Part shown: one piece after another, positions 16,802-25,500 of the stretch
Layout of the letters: each line of letters begins with the position of its first letter
Position numbering within the stretch: position 1 is the first letter of the stretch
Assembly (NCBI RefSeq): GCF_030248535.1
Contig: NZ_JAHGAJ010000029.1
Location: forward strand, 1 to 64,000
Source of the DNA: Vibrio sp. D404a
GTDB lineage: Bacteria; Pseudomonadota; Gammaproteobacteria; Enterobacterales; Vibrionaceae
Reading direction: 5' to 3'
Length of the DNA stretch: 64,000 nt
Made by a program: the position numbers and the translations under genes
The notes under the pieces: generated by a model
The model's input: the letters and a program-made list of their open reading frames with translations, nothing else
The model's database searches: none
What the model was told of the DNA's origin: nothing

Positions 16802-18052
16802 ATGCAATTCTCTCAATTTGGTGAAAAATTTAATCAGTACTCAGGTATTACGCAGTTAATGGATGATTTGAATGATGGTCTACGCACTCCAGGTGCCATC
16901 ATGCTCGGTGGTGGTAACCCAGCAGCCATTCCTGCCATGCTCGACTACTTTCACCAAGCCAGTGGAGAACTCCTCGCCAGTGGGGCCCTGATCAACGCCC
17001 TCGCTAACTATGATGGACCGCAGGGCAAAGATGTTTTCGTGAAAGCGTTAGCCGCTCTACTTAAAGAGACCTATGGCTGGAACATCAGCGAAAAGAACAT
17101 CAGCCTTACCAATGGCAGCCAAAGCGGCTTCTTCTACCTATTCAACCTGCTTGCGGGTAAGCAGCAAGACGGCTCACACAAGAAAATCCTGCTGCCATTG
17201 GCGCCGGAGTACATCGGTTACGGCGATGCCGGAATAGATGAAAACATCTTTATCTCTTACCACCCAGAGATCGAGATGCTCGACAATCGCATGTTCAAAT
17301 ACCACGTCGACTTTGAAGAGCTTAAGGTCGATGAATCGGTCGCGGCGATCTGTGCCTCGCGTCCAACCAACCCAACCGGCAACGTACTGACCGATGAAGA
17401 GATCCGCAAGCTGGATAAGTTGGCTCGTGACAACAACATCCCTCTGATCATTGATAATGCCTACGGCTTGCCGTTTCCAAACATCATCTTTGAAGATGTT
17501 GAACCCTTCTGGAATGAAAATACGATTCTGTGCATGAGCCTGTCAAAGCTTGGCTTACCGGGTGTGCGTTGCGGTATCGTGATTGCGAGCGAAGAAGTAA
17601 CGCAGGCGATGACCAATATGAATGGCATCATCAGCCTAGCACCGGGCAGTATTGGTCCAGCACTGGCGCATCATATGATTGAGAAGGGTGATTTGCTTGA
17701 TCTAAGCGAGAACACCATTAAGCCGTTCTACCAGCAGAAGTCCCAACGTGCGGTTAAGTTACTGCAGCAAACCATTACCGACTCTCGCTTCCGCATTCAT
17801 AAGCCAGAGGGCGCTATCTTCTTGTGGCTGTGGTTTGATGAACTGCCGATCACGACCATGGAATTATACAAGCGCTTGAAAGCACGTGGCGTATTGATTG
17901 TCCCGGGTGAATACTTCTTTATAGGTCAAGAAGACGAGTGGGATCATGCCCATCAGTGCCTACGTATGAACTATGTGCAAGACGATGAGATGATGCAAAA
18001 AGGCATTAAGATTATCGCTGAAGAAGTGGAAAAGGCTTACAGCGAGCAGTAA
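16802..18052 (+). CDS. avtA: Valine--pyruvate aminotransferase AvtA
   Basis: AvtA is a PLP-dependent class I/II aminotransferase that interconverts valine plus pyruvate with 2-ketoisovalerate plus alanine. The 416-residue protein begins SQFGEKFNQYSGITQLMDDL, as in E. coli AvtA. It has the PLP contact region SRPTNPTGN near 181, the Asp/Tyr segment IDNAYGLPFP near 222, the Schiff-base lysine in SLSKLGLPGVRCG near 249 and the carboxylate-binding arginine in CLRMNY near 386. It lies alone between two terminators. The branched-chain ilvGMEDA operon sits 32 kb away, so the product pool is shared but not the transcript. Confidence 0.93.
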   Translation: MQFSQFGEKFNQYSGITQLMDDLNDGLRTPGAIMLGGGNPAAIPAMLDYFHQASGELLASGALINALANYDGPQGKDVFVKALAALLKETYGWNISEKNISLTNGSQSGFFYLFNLLAGKQQDGSHKKILLPLAPEYIGYGDAGIDENIFISYHPEIEMLDNRMFKYHVDFEELKVDESVAAICASRPTNPTGNVLTDEEIRKLDKLARDNNIPLIIDNAYGLPFPNIIFEDVEPFWNENTILCMSLSKLGLPGVRCGIVIASEEVTQAMTNMNGIISLAPGSIGPALAHHMIEKGDLLDLSENTIKPFYQQKSQRAVKLLQQTITDSRFRIHKPEGAIFLWLWFDELPITTMELYKRLKARGVLIVPGEYFFIGQEDEWDHAHQCLRMNYVQDDEMMQKGIKIIAEEVEKAYSEQ

Positions 18053-18084
18053 TCAAAGCTTTTAGCTTACCGTAGCCCAAATAC

Positions 18085-18112
18085 AAAAAGAGCACCTGAT
18101 TGGGTGCTCTTT
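18085..18112. terminator. Bidirectional terminator between avtA and ibpA
   Basis: AAAGAGCACC-TGATTG-GGTGCTCTTT lies between two converging genes. The T tract is stronger on the minus strand, so it may serve ibpA as well as avtA. Confidence 0.85.
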
Positions 18113-18157
18113 CACACTTATTTCCCGATGTTTTTAGCTCTTGCGAGCTAATAGTAA

Positions 18158-18592
18158 TTAGCCTTCGATTAGACCATTACCATTAATAGCAATCTTACGT
18201 GGTTGCATCGCTTCTGGGATTTCGCGTTCTAGGTCGATGTGCAGTAGACCGTTTTCCATGCTCGCACCTACTACTTTTACGTAGTCAGCCAGTTGGAATT
18301 TACGCTCGAAATCACGCTCTGCGATACCTTGGTACACATAGGTTTTTTCTGCTTCTGGTTTACGCTCACCTTTAACAATTAGCATGTTCTCTTTTTGAGT
18401 TAGGTCTAATTGGTCATCAGCAAAACCTGCAACTGCCATAGTAATACGGTAGTTGTTCTCGTCTTTTTGCTCGATGTTGTATGGAGGGTAACCGCCAGAA
18501 GAGTTCTTCGATGTGTTCGCTTCCATCATGTTGAATAGACGATCGAAGCCAATTGCGTTGCGGTATAGTGGAGTGAAATCTACAGTTCTCAT
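18158..18592 (-). CDS. ibpA: Small heat shock chaperone IbpA (Hsp20 family)
   Basis: IbpA is an alpha-crystallin-type holdase that coats aggregated proteins and hands them to DnaK/ClpB. The 144-residue protein has the conserved start DFTPLYRNAIGFDRLF, an alpha-crystallin domain (about 35-125) with YRITMAVAGF and FERKFQLADYV, and a C-terminal anchoring motif built on RKIAIN (an I-x-I motif). Only one ibp gene is present here. Upstream there is a sigma-32-like promoter and a temperature-responsive hairpin over the ribosome binding site, which fits heat induction at two levels. Confidence 0.95.
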   Translation of the reverse strand: MRTVDFTPLYRNAIGFDRLFNMMEANTSKNSSGGYPPYNIEQKDENNYRITMAVAGFADDQLDLTQKENMLIVKGERKPEAEKTYVYQGIAERDFERKFQLADYVKVVGASMENGLLHIDLEREIPEAMQPRKIAINGNGLIEG

Positions 18593-18596
18593 AATG

Positions 18597-18618
18597 CTAT
18601 CCTTTTAGTAAGCAATAG
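18597..18618 (-). promoter_or_regulatory. ROSE-type RNA thermometer hairpin over the ibpA ribosome binding site
   Basis: On the minus strand, CTATTGCTT folds back on AAAAGGATAG. The conserved TTGCT of ROSE elements faces the Shine-Dalgarno AAGGA (18600-18604), which lies seven bases before the ATG. Flanking CTAT/ATAG pairs close the stem, and the internal G-G and weak pairs are what make ROSE hairpins melt on heating. The 238-base leader (18593-18830) probably contains further upstream hairpins. Function is inferred from this arrangement. Confidence 0.75.
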
Positions 18619-18836
18619 TCTTAGTCGTGAGTTTACGCGGATCGATAGTGTGTTCGATCGTTGCCGACTAAGGGATTTATCCGCTACTCCTCGGGTTCTC
18701 ATAACGCTGGGACGTAGTAATAAATCAGTTCAATTGTGTGCCTTCAAGGTTATCCTCTCCTGAGCGATACCTCTTCAGCGTTTCAAAGGTCTGTTTCTTC
18801 TCTCTTGAGCAAGACAGTCACCCTCTTCACCAATAG

Positions 18837-18867
18837 ATATATGGATTGAACAAAATAGTTTCAAGGG
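18837..18867 (-). promoter_or_regulatory. Sigma-32 (RpoH) heat shock promoter of ibpA
   Basis: On the minus strand CCCTTGAAA (18859-18867) is followed after 14 bases by CCATATAT (18837-18844), close to the RpoH consensus CTTGAAA-N13/14-CCCCATNT. Its position leaves a leader of about 235 bases before ibpA. The rest of 18868-18976 shows nothing I can name. Confidence 0.72.
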
Positions 18868-18976
18868 ATTAGGCTAAAATATTTTCTACGCGCTTCTAGA
18901 GATCCCCAACTCGGTCGTTCCTCCCTCTTGAGGATGACGAACCAACCTATTGAAAGATAATTAAAATATCGGCAAT

Positions 18977-19012
18977 AAAAAAGACTGCCATTTCTGACAG
19001 TCTTTTAAAATT
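18977..19012 (-). terminator. Terminator at the end of the dnaA-dnaN-recF-gyrB operon
   Basis: AAAAGACTG-TCAGAAATGG-CAGTCTTTT on the minus strand is followed by Ts, 25 bases after the gyrB stop codon. Confidence 0.87.
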
Positions 19013-19035
19013 TTCAGATTGTTTTTTAGGACAAT

Positions 19036-21453
19036 CTACACATCTAGGTTAGCTACCTTAAGTGCGTTTTCCTCGATGAAGTTACGACGAGGCTCAACTT
19101 GGTCACCCATTAGCGTGGTGAACAGTTGGTCTGCACCGACTGCATCTTCGATCGTTACTTGCATCATGCGACGTGTCTCTGGGTCCATAGTCGTTTCCCA
19201 AAGCTGATCTGGGTTCATCTCACCTAGACCTTTGTATCGCTGTAGGCTTAGACCACGACGAGACTCTTTCACTAACCAGTTCAGAGCATCAACAAAGTTG
19301 TTCACCTCTTGAGTGCGCTCACCACGTTTGATGTATGCGCCCTCTTCGATTAGACCATCTAGAGCCTCAGATAGGCTTGCTAGCTTGTCGTACTCTTTCG
19401 AGTTGAACAGCTCAACACTCAATGCGTGCTCGTGTGTCACACCGTGTGTACGAACAACAACTTTAGGTAGGCTTAGACCTAGCTCTTCGTGTTTCTCAAC
19501 TTCTAGTGAGTACTGGCTTGCACCGACTTCTTTCGCGTTCAGTTGCTCAACAAGCTGTTTGCCCCACGCTTCAACTGCCGCTTCGTCGTGACACTGCTCT
19601 GCCGTTAGGCGTGGCATGTAGATCATTTCGTGCATCAGTGCGTGTGGGTAACGACGGCTCATACGCTCCACCAGCTTAATGCCAGAGTTGTATTGTTGAA
19701 CCAGCTTCTCTAGCGCTTCACCTGCCAATGCTGGCGCATCTGCATTTACGTGAAGTGCTGCGTTATCAAGAGCCAATGCCACTTGGTATTGGTTCATTGC
19801 GTCTTCGTCTTTAATGTACTGCTCTTGCTTACCTTTCTTCACTTTGTAAAGCGGTGGCTGAGCGATGTAGACGTAGCCGCGCTCGATAAGCTCAGGCATT
19901 TGACGGTAGAAGAAGGTCAATAGTAGCGTACGAATGTGCGAACCATCGACGTCGGCATCGGTCATGATGATGATGTTGTGGTAACGCAGTTTATCTGGGT
20001 TGTACTCATCGCGACCGATACCACAACCAAGTGCTGTGATCAGCGTTGCTACTTCCTGTGAAGACAGCATCTTATCGAAGCGCGCTTTTTCAACGTTCAG
20101 GATCTTACCTTTCAGCGGTAGGATAGCCTGGTTCTTACGGTTACGGCCTTGTTTTGCGGAGCCGCCTGCCGAGTCACCCTCCACTATGTATAGTTCAGAG
20201 AGTGCTGGATCTTTTTCCTGACAGTCAGCCAGTTTACCTGGTAGGCCTGCTAGGTCTAACGCGCCTTTACGACGAGTCATTTCACGAGCTTTACGCGCTG
20301 CATCACGTGCACGTGCTGCATCGATGATCTTAGTACAAACCGTTTTCGCTTCCGCTGGGTTCTCAATTAGGAACTCAGACAGCTTCTCACCCATCGCCTG
20401 CTCAACCGCAGATTTCACTTCAGAAGAAACCAGCTTGTCTTTGGTTTGGCTTGAGAACTTAGGATCTGGCACTTTCACCGAGATAACCGCAGTCAGACCT
20501 TCACGTGCATCATCACCTGAAGTCGCTGTCTTCGCTTTCTTAGAGAAGCCTTCTTTATCCATGAAGCTGTTCAGTGTACGCGTTAGCGCTGCACGGAAGC
20601 CCGCAAGGTGAGTACCACCATCGCGTTGAGGGATGTTGTTGGTGAAACAGTAGATGTTCTCTTGGTAACCATCATTCCATTGCATCGCTACTTCTACAGT
20701 GATGCCATCATCACGCTCGTTATCGAAGTGGAAGATTTTCTGGATGATTGGTGTCTTGTTGGTGTTTAGGTGCTCAACAAACGCTTGGATACCACCTTCA
20801 AACATGAAGTGATCGCCTTTGTCTTCTTCACGCTCATCACGTAGCTTGATTGATACGCCTGAGTTTAGGAAAGAAAGCTCACGCAGACGCTTCGCTAGAA
20901 TGTCGTAGTGGAATTCGGTGTTAGAGAACGTCTCTTCACTTGGCCAGAAACGAATCTCTGTACCCGTTTTGTCCGTCTCACCAATCACAGCTAGTGGCGC
21001 TTGAGGCTCACCGTGGTGATAGGTTTGAGTATGGATTTGACCACCGCGGTGGATAGTAAGAGTAACCTGCTTCGACAGTGCGTTTACTACAGAAACACCT
21101 ACACCGTGCAGACCACCCGATACCTTGTATGAGTTGTCATCGAACTTACCACCCGCGTGAAGAACCGTCATGATTACTTCCGCTGCAGATACCTGCTCTT
21201 CTGGGTGCATTTCGGTAGGGATACCACGGCCGTCATCGCGAACAGAAACCGAGTTATCGTCATGAATAGTAACAATGATGTCATTACAGTGACCAGCAAG
21301 TGCTTCATCAATAGAGTTATCTACCACCTCGAAGACCATGTGGTGCAGACCGGTACCATCATCCGTGTCGCCAATGTACATTCCAGGACGCTTACGTACC
21401 GCATCCAGACCCTTCAGTACCTTAATACTCGATGAATCGTAATTATCTGACAT
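19036..21453 (-). CDS. gyrB: DNA gyrase subunit B
   Basis: GyrB is the ATPase subunit of DNA gyrase, which introduces negative supercoils with GyrA. The 805-residue protein (804 in E. coli) has the GHKL ATP-binding domain with the ATP-lid glycines (GGLHGVGVSVVNALS near 114), a transducer domain, and a Toprim domain with the acidic motif EGDSAGGSAKQGRNR near 424 and DADVDGSHIRTLLLTFF near 498. It ends with the gammaproteobacterial tail and the GLGEMNPDQLWETTM motif. It is the last gene of the leftward dnaA operon, 17 bases after recF. Confidence 0.98.
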   Translation of the reverse strand: MSDNYDSSSIKVLKGLDAVRKRPGMYIGDTDDGTGLHHMVFEVVDNSIDEALAGHCNDIIVTIHDDNSVSVRDDGRGIPTEMHPEEQVSAAEVIMTVLHAGGKFDDNSYKVSGGLHGVGVSVVNALSKQVTLTIHRGGQIHTQTYHHGEPQAPLAVIGETDKTGTEIRFWPSEETFSNTEFHYDILAKRLRELSFLNSGVSIKLRDEREEDKGDHFMFEGGIQAFVEHLNTNKTPIIQKIFHFDNERDDGITVEVAMQWNDGYQENIYCFTNNIPQRDGGTHLAGFRAALTRTLNSFMDKEGFSKKAKTATSGDDAREGLTAVISVKVPDPKFSSQTKDKLVSSEVKSAVEQAMGEKLSEFLIENPAEAKTVCTKIIDAARARDAARKAREMTRRKGALDLAGLPGKLADCQEKDPALSELYIVEGDSAGGSAKQGRNRKNQAILPLKGKILNVEKARFDKMLSSQEVATLITALGCGIGRDEYNPDKLRYHNIIIMTDADVDGSHIRTLLLTFFYRQMPELIERGYVYIAQPPLYKVKKGKQEQYIKDEDAMNQYQVALALDNAALHVNADAPALAGEALEKLVQQYNSGIKLVERMSRRYPHALMHEMIYMPRLTAEQCHDEAAVEAWGKQLVEQLNAKEVGASQYSLEVEKHEELGLSLPKVVVRTHGVTHEHALSVELFNSKEYDKLASLSEALDGLIEEGAYIKRGERTQEVNNFVDALNWLVKESRRGLSLQRYKGLGEMNPDQLWETTMDPETRRMMQVTIEDAVGADQLFTTLMGDQVEPRRNFIEENALKVANLDV

Positions 21454-21470
21454 AGTTACTCTCTGACTAA

Positions 21471-22550
21471 TTATCCTTGCTCTATTTTGCCATGTTCCAC
21501 ATGAAACATCCTGCTATTTTCATCATGCATGTCGGCAATCTGATCAGCGGTAATAGAGCTTACAAAAACTTGTGCCTGGGTCGCCTTTAAACACTCCGCA
21601 AGGCGTGCTCGGCGTTGGCTATCTAATTCGGAAGCGAAGTCATCTATTAAGTAGACGCACTGCTTACCTGTCATCTGAGTTAGGTGTTGGCCTTGAGCCA
21701 CGCGCAGCGCGCACACCATCAACTTCAGTTGACCTCGTGACAAGACATCCTCCACTGGAGTGCCGTTCACTTTTATCTTTAGATCCGCTTTGTTTGGTCC
21801 ACTAAAGGTGTAACCAAGCTGCTGATCCCTTTCAAAATTCTTCTCTAGTATCTCAGCATAGGGCGTATCTTTGTCCCAGCCGCGATAGTAGTTAATCTTT
21901 ATCTCAAACTCTGGCAAGAAGGTAGCGCAAATCTCTTCTGCGACCTGTTTAAGCTGCTCAACATAGGTTGCTCGCCACTGGCTGATGTTTTCCGCCAATC
22001 GCGCCAGCTCCTGATCCCAGTAACTGAGTTCACGATAGTGGGAGGCTGTTTTGAGCAGCGCGTTACGCTGCTTATTGAGGCGCTTCACTCGCCCCCATGC
22101 ATCGTAAAAACCAGATTCGCTGTGAAACACGCCCCAGTCAATAAAGGCACGACGATGTTTCGGCCCATCCGTCAGTAAATCAAACCCTTCTGGGTGAATC
22201 AACTGCAAAGGCAAGACTTGCGCTAATTGCGCCAGCTTTTGTCCAGATTGACCGCCTATTTTAACCTCTGTTGTGCCATCGCGCTGCTTATTAATGCCAA
22301 TAGGCAGCTCAAATTGATCCGAGGTCAAAAAACGGCCGTGAACAAACAGCTCACTACACTCATTTTGGATGATGCGACCAGTTAAGGAGCTCTTGAAAGA
22401 ACGGCCATGCCCGAGCAGGTAAATCGCTTCGAGGACACTGGTTTTACCGCTGCCGTTCGCCCCTATAAGAAAGTTAAAGCCTGATGACGGTTGAATGTCA
22501 CAGGCTTCAATATTTCTAAACTGCTTAACGATCAGACGAGAGAGTGGCAT
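21471..22550 (-). CDS. recF: DNA replication and repair protein RecF
   Basis: RecF is an SMC-like ATPase that binds gapped DNA and helps RecOR load RecA during gap repair. The 359-residue protein has the Walker A motif GANGSGKTS near 30, a coiled-coil-like middle, the ABC signature LSRGQLKLM near 272 and Walker B YLIDDFASELD near 302. Length matches E. coli (357). It lies 37 bases after dnaN and 17 before gyrB. Its last codons contain a sequence one base away from a parS consensus (21493-21508). Confidence 0.97.
   Translation of the reverse strand: MPLSRLIVKQFRNIEACDIQPSSGFNFLIGANGSGKTSVLEAIYLLGHGRSFKSSLTGRIIQNECSELFVHGRFLTSDQFELPIGINKQRDGTTEVKIGGQSGQKLAQLAQVLPLQLIHPEGFDLLTDGPKHRRAFIDWGVFHSESGFYDAWGRVKRLNKQRNALLKTASHYRELSYWDQELARLAENISQWRATYVEQLKQVAEEICATFLPEFEIKINYYRGWDKDTPYAEILEKNFERDQQLGYTFSGPNKADLKIKVNGTPVEDVLSRGQLKLMVCALRVAQGQHLTQMTGKQCVYLIDDFASELDSQRRARLAECLKATQAQVFVSSITADQIADMHDENSRMFHVEHGKIEQG
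21493..21508. promoter_or_regulatory. Near-consensus parS centromere site inside recF
   Basis: TGTTCCACATGAAACA differs from the well-known parS sequence TGTTCCACGTGAAACA at one position, in the centre. parA and parB are about 14 kb away in this window. The site is inside the recF coding end (residues FHVEHG), so coding constraint alone could explain part of it. ParB binding is inferred and not certain. Confidence 0.45.
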
Positions 22551-22587
22551 AACGTCATCATATTAATCATTAACGACGGCACCATCT

Positions 22588-23688
22588 CTATAGACGGATT
22601 GGCATAACAACGTACATCGCGCTGTCATCTTGTGCGTTCTCAATCAGTGCACTGGCGTTGGCATCCGACATAGATACACGAACCTGTTCACAGCGTAGCG
22701 TGTTCAGTACATCCAGAACATAGCTTACGTTGAAGCCGATCTCTAGCGCGTCACCTTCGTAGTTCACGTCTAGCATCTCTTCCGCTTCTTCTTGCTCTGG
22801 GTTGTTCGCCGTGATGCGCATTTCGCTATCCGCAAGATTCACACGCACGCCACGAAATTTTTCATTCGATAGAATTGCAGCACGAGAGAAAGCAGAGCGA
22901 AGTTCATCACAGCTAGTTTCTAGCGTTTTGGTGGTATTTTGCGGCATTACGCGGCGATAATCAGGGAAACGACCATCAACAAGCTTAGAAGTGAATACAT
23001 AATTATTCACCTCAGCACGCACGTTTGAACTACCAATTTGCAGCGTTACCGGCTGTTCAGGCGCATCTAATAGCTTAACGAGCTCTTGAACACCCTTACG
23101 AGGCACAATGATCTGCTTTTGTGCGAAATCAGCACCAAGCTGAGCTTGAGATACCGCCATACGGTGACCATCAGTCGCAACACTGCGTAGCGTTGAGCCT
23201 TCAATCTCAAACAACATACCGTTGAGGTAGTAACGAACGTCTTGGTTCGCCATTGAGAATTGTGTCTTCTCAATCAGACCACGCAGTTCTGCTTGTGTCA
23301 CAGACACTTCAACTTCGCTGCTCCAGTCTTCAATATTTGGGAAATCAGCCGCAGATAGCGTTGCTAAAGAGAAACGGCTGCGGCCAGAGCGTACTTGAAC
23401 ACGGTCGCCATCGAGAACCACTGTGATCACTGAGCTATCTGGTAAACCGCGACAGATATCAAGGAACTTACGAGAAGGTACCGTAATGCTGCCCGCTTCA
23501 AACTCACCTTCTAGTGTCACGCGACTCACCAACTCCACTTCTAGATCGGTGGCGGTCATTGATAATACGTTATCTTCAACCTTGATCAGTAGGTTACCTA
23601 GGATTGGCAGGGTTGGTCGACCACCCAGTGCGCCAGAGACTTGTTGTAACGGCTTAATCAGGTGACTGCGTTCAATGGTAAATTTCAT
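22588..23688 (-). CDS. dnaN: DNA polymerase III beta sliding clamp
   Basis: DnaN is the ring-shaped processivity clamp that tethers DNA polymerases to the template. The 366-residue length equals E. coli. Three clamp-fold domains are visible. The start MKFTIERSHLIKPLQQVSGALGG (shown in part here as positions 1-20) and the C-terminal segment YVVMPIRL, which forms part of the partner-binding pocket, are conserved. It lies between dnaA (83-base gap) and recF in the usual dnaA operon. Confidence 0.98.
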   Translation of the reverse strand: MKFTIERSHLIKPLQQVSGALGGRPTLPILGNLLIKVEDNVLSMTATDLEVELVSRVTLEGEFEAGSITVPSRKFLDICRGLPDSSVITVVLDGDRVQVRSGRSRFSLATLSAADFPNIEDWSSEVEVSVTQAELRGLIEKTQFSMANQDVRYYLNGMLFEIEGSTLRSVATDGHRMAVSQAQLGADFAQKQIIVPRKGVQELVKLLDAPEQPVTLQIGSSNVRAEVNNYVFTSKLVDGRFPDYRRVMPQNTTKTLETSCDELRSAFSRAAILSNEKFRGVRVNLADSEMRITANNPEQEEAEEMLDVNYEGDALEIGFNVSYVLDVLNTLRCEQVRVSMSDANASALIENAQDDSAMYVVMPIRL

Positions 23689-23771
23689 AGCTTGCTCTTA
23701 AGGTATCAAGGGCGGCCCGTTATCCAACGAGCGGCCGATATTCTGTTATCTCTGGTTAAGAATACTGTGTA

Positions 23772-25190
23772 TTAAGAAGAAAGGGTACGGATCAGGTTAG
23801 AATAGTCTTCTTTAATGTCGTGGCTCTCTTCACGAAGTTGAGCAATTTTACGACACGCGTGCAGAACCGTGGTGTGGTCACGACCACCAAATGCATCACC
23901 AATCTCAGGTAAGCTGTGGTTGGTTAACTCTTTTGCCAGTGCCATCGCCAATTGACGTGGGCGCGCAACTGAGCGAGAACGACGCTTAGACAGTAAGTCC
24001 GCTACTTTAATCTTGTAGTACTCCGCCACTGTCTTCTGAATATTATCGATAGTAACCAGCTTCTCTTGCAGTGCCAGTAGGTCACGCAGTGCTTCGCGTA
24101 CGAAATCGATGGTGATTGGACGACCTGTGAAGTTTGCGTTAGCAATGACACGGTTCAATGCACCTTCAAGCTCACGGACGTTTGAGCGCAGTCGCTTAGC
24201 GATAAAGAATGCCACTTCATCGGCTAGGTGAATCTGATGGTCTTCTGCTTTCTTCATCAAGATCGCAACGCGAGTCTCTAGTTCAGGCGGCTCGATCGCA
24301 ACCGTTAGGCCCCAACCAAATCGAGATTTAAGACGATCCTCTACCCCGTTGATCTCTTTTGGATAACGGTCAGAAGTTAGAATGATCTGTTGATTGCCTT
24401 CCAGTAGCGCATTAAAGGTATGGAAGAACTCTTCTTGAGAACGCTCTTTATTCGCAAAGAATTGGATGTCATCAATAAGCAGCGCATCAACACTACGGTA
24501 GTAGCGTTTGAATTCTTCAATCGCGTTGTTCTGTAGGGCTTTAACCATATCCTGAACAAAACGCTCAGAGTGCATGTACACCACTTTAGCGTTCGGCTTA
24601 CCATCAACAATCGCATTACCTACCGCGTGCAATAGGTGAGTTTTACCTAGGCCGGTACCGCCATATAGAAATAGTGGGTTGTACGCTGCACCTGGGTTAT
24701 CAGCCACTTGGCGTGCTGCTGCTAAGCCAAGTTGGTTCGACTTACCCTCAACGAAGTTGTTGAACTTGTGTTTAGGGTTCACGTTTGAACGGTGGTTAAG
24801 GTCGACCTCTGCTGCAGGCTCTTCATCATCCCATGTCTTGTGAACAGGTTTACGAGCTTGAAGTTGTGCCGGAGCCGAAGATTCAGCGGCAACATCAGCG
24901 GCTGTGCGCGCTGGCTTAGGGGCTGCAGGCTTAGGCGCCGACACCGGTTTACTTCCCACTTCAAAATGAAGATGTGGGATATCGTTACCGCAATACTCTT
25001 GCAGTAGACGGTTAATGCTATTTAGGTACTTATCACGCACCCAATCCAACACAAAGCGGTTCGGTGCAAATAGAGTAAGAGTATTGTCATTGAGCTCCGC
25101 TTGTAACGGACGAACCCACATACTGAATTCTGTAGCTGGTAGCTCTTCTTGAAGCTGTTGCAAACATTGCAACCAAAGCGAAGATGACAC
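23772..25190 (-). CDS. dnaA: Chromosomal replication initiator DnaA
   Basis: DnaA-ATP binds DnaA boxes at oriC and melts the origin. The 472-residue protein has domain I (about 1-80, SLWLQCLQQLQEELP), a proline- and alanine-rich linker (80-125), the AAA+ domain with Walker A GGTGLGKTH near 177 and Walker B LLIDDIQFF near 238. The C-terminal DNA-binding domain carries the signature GGRDHTTVLHACRKI near 437. Initiation is at GTG, as in E. coli, with GGGG upstream. Its promoter region carries DnaA boxes and many GATC sites. Confidence 0.98.
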   Translation of the reverse strand: MSSSLWLQCLQQLQEELPATEFSMWVRPLQAELNDNTLTLFAPNRFVLDWVRDKYLNSINRLLQEYCGNDIPHLHFEVGSKPVSAPKPAAPKPARTAADVAAESSAPAQLQARKPVHKTWDDEEPAAEVDLNHRSNVNPKHKFNNFVEGKSNQLGLAAARQVADNPGAAYNPLFLYGGTGLGKTHLLHAVGNAIVDGKPNAKVVYMHSERFVQDMVKALQNNAIEEFKRYYRSVDALLIDDIQFFANKERSQEEFFHTFNALLEGNQQIILTSDRYPKEINGVEDRLKSRFGWGLTVAIEPPELETRVAILMKKAEDHQIHLADEVAFFIAKRLRSNVRELEGALNRVIANANFTGRPITIDFVREALRDLLALQEKLVTIDNIQKTVAEYYKIKVADLLSKRRSRSVARPRQLAMALAKELTNHSLPEIGDAFGGRDHTTVLHACRKIAQLREESHDIKEDYSNLIRTLSS

Positions 25191-25500
25191 GGTGCCCCCA
25201 CTCTATTTAAGTTATTTGAAATGACGGGCAATTTTACCTGTTGATAAATCAGATCGCCAGCAATTGATCGCGGATCCAGTGAATAAGATCCAAGTTATTC
25301 ACAATAATTTTAGCCAAAATGTCTGGATCCACACAAATTGCCCCAAATTTACTCACATAATGATCCACTTATGCCCGGATCCTGTCTAGTTATCCCCAAA
25401 ATTAGAATTCAATCTGGTTATGGTTAATAACATCTGGTTATTTATTCTATTGACTGTTTTCCCAGTAACATCTCACCCCATAATGATAAGGAGTTACCAA
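25191..25500 (-). promoter_or_regulatory. dnaA regulatory region with DnaA boxes and clustered Dam sites
   Basis: This 310-base gap between the divergent dnaA and ABC transporter genes holds a DnaA box TTATTCACA (25295-25303), a weaker one TTATCCCCA (25390-25398) and seven GATC sites between 25252 and 25381. The pattern matches the E. coli dnaA promoter, where DnaA autorepresses and SeqA sequesters hemimethylated DNA. Exact -35/-10 elements are not clear by eye. No small gene is evident. Confidence 0.7.
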
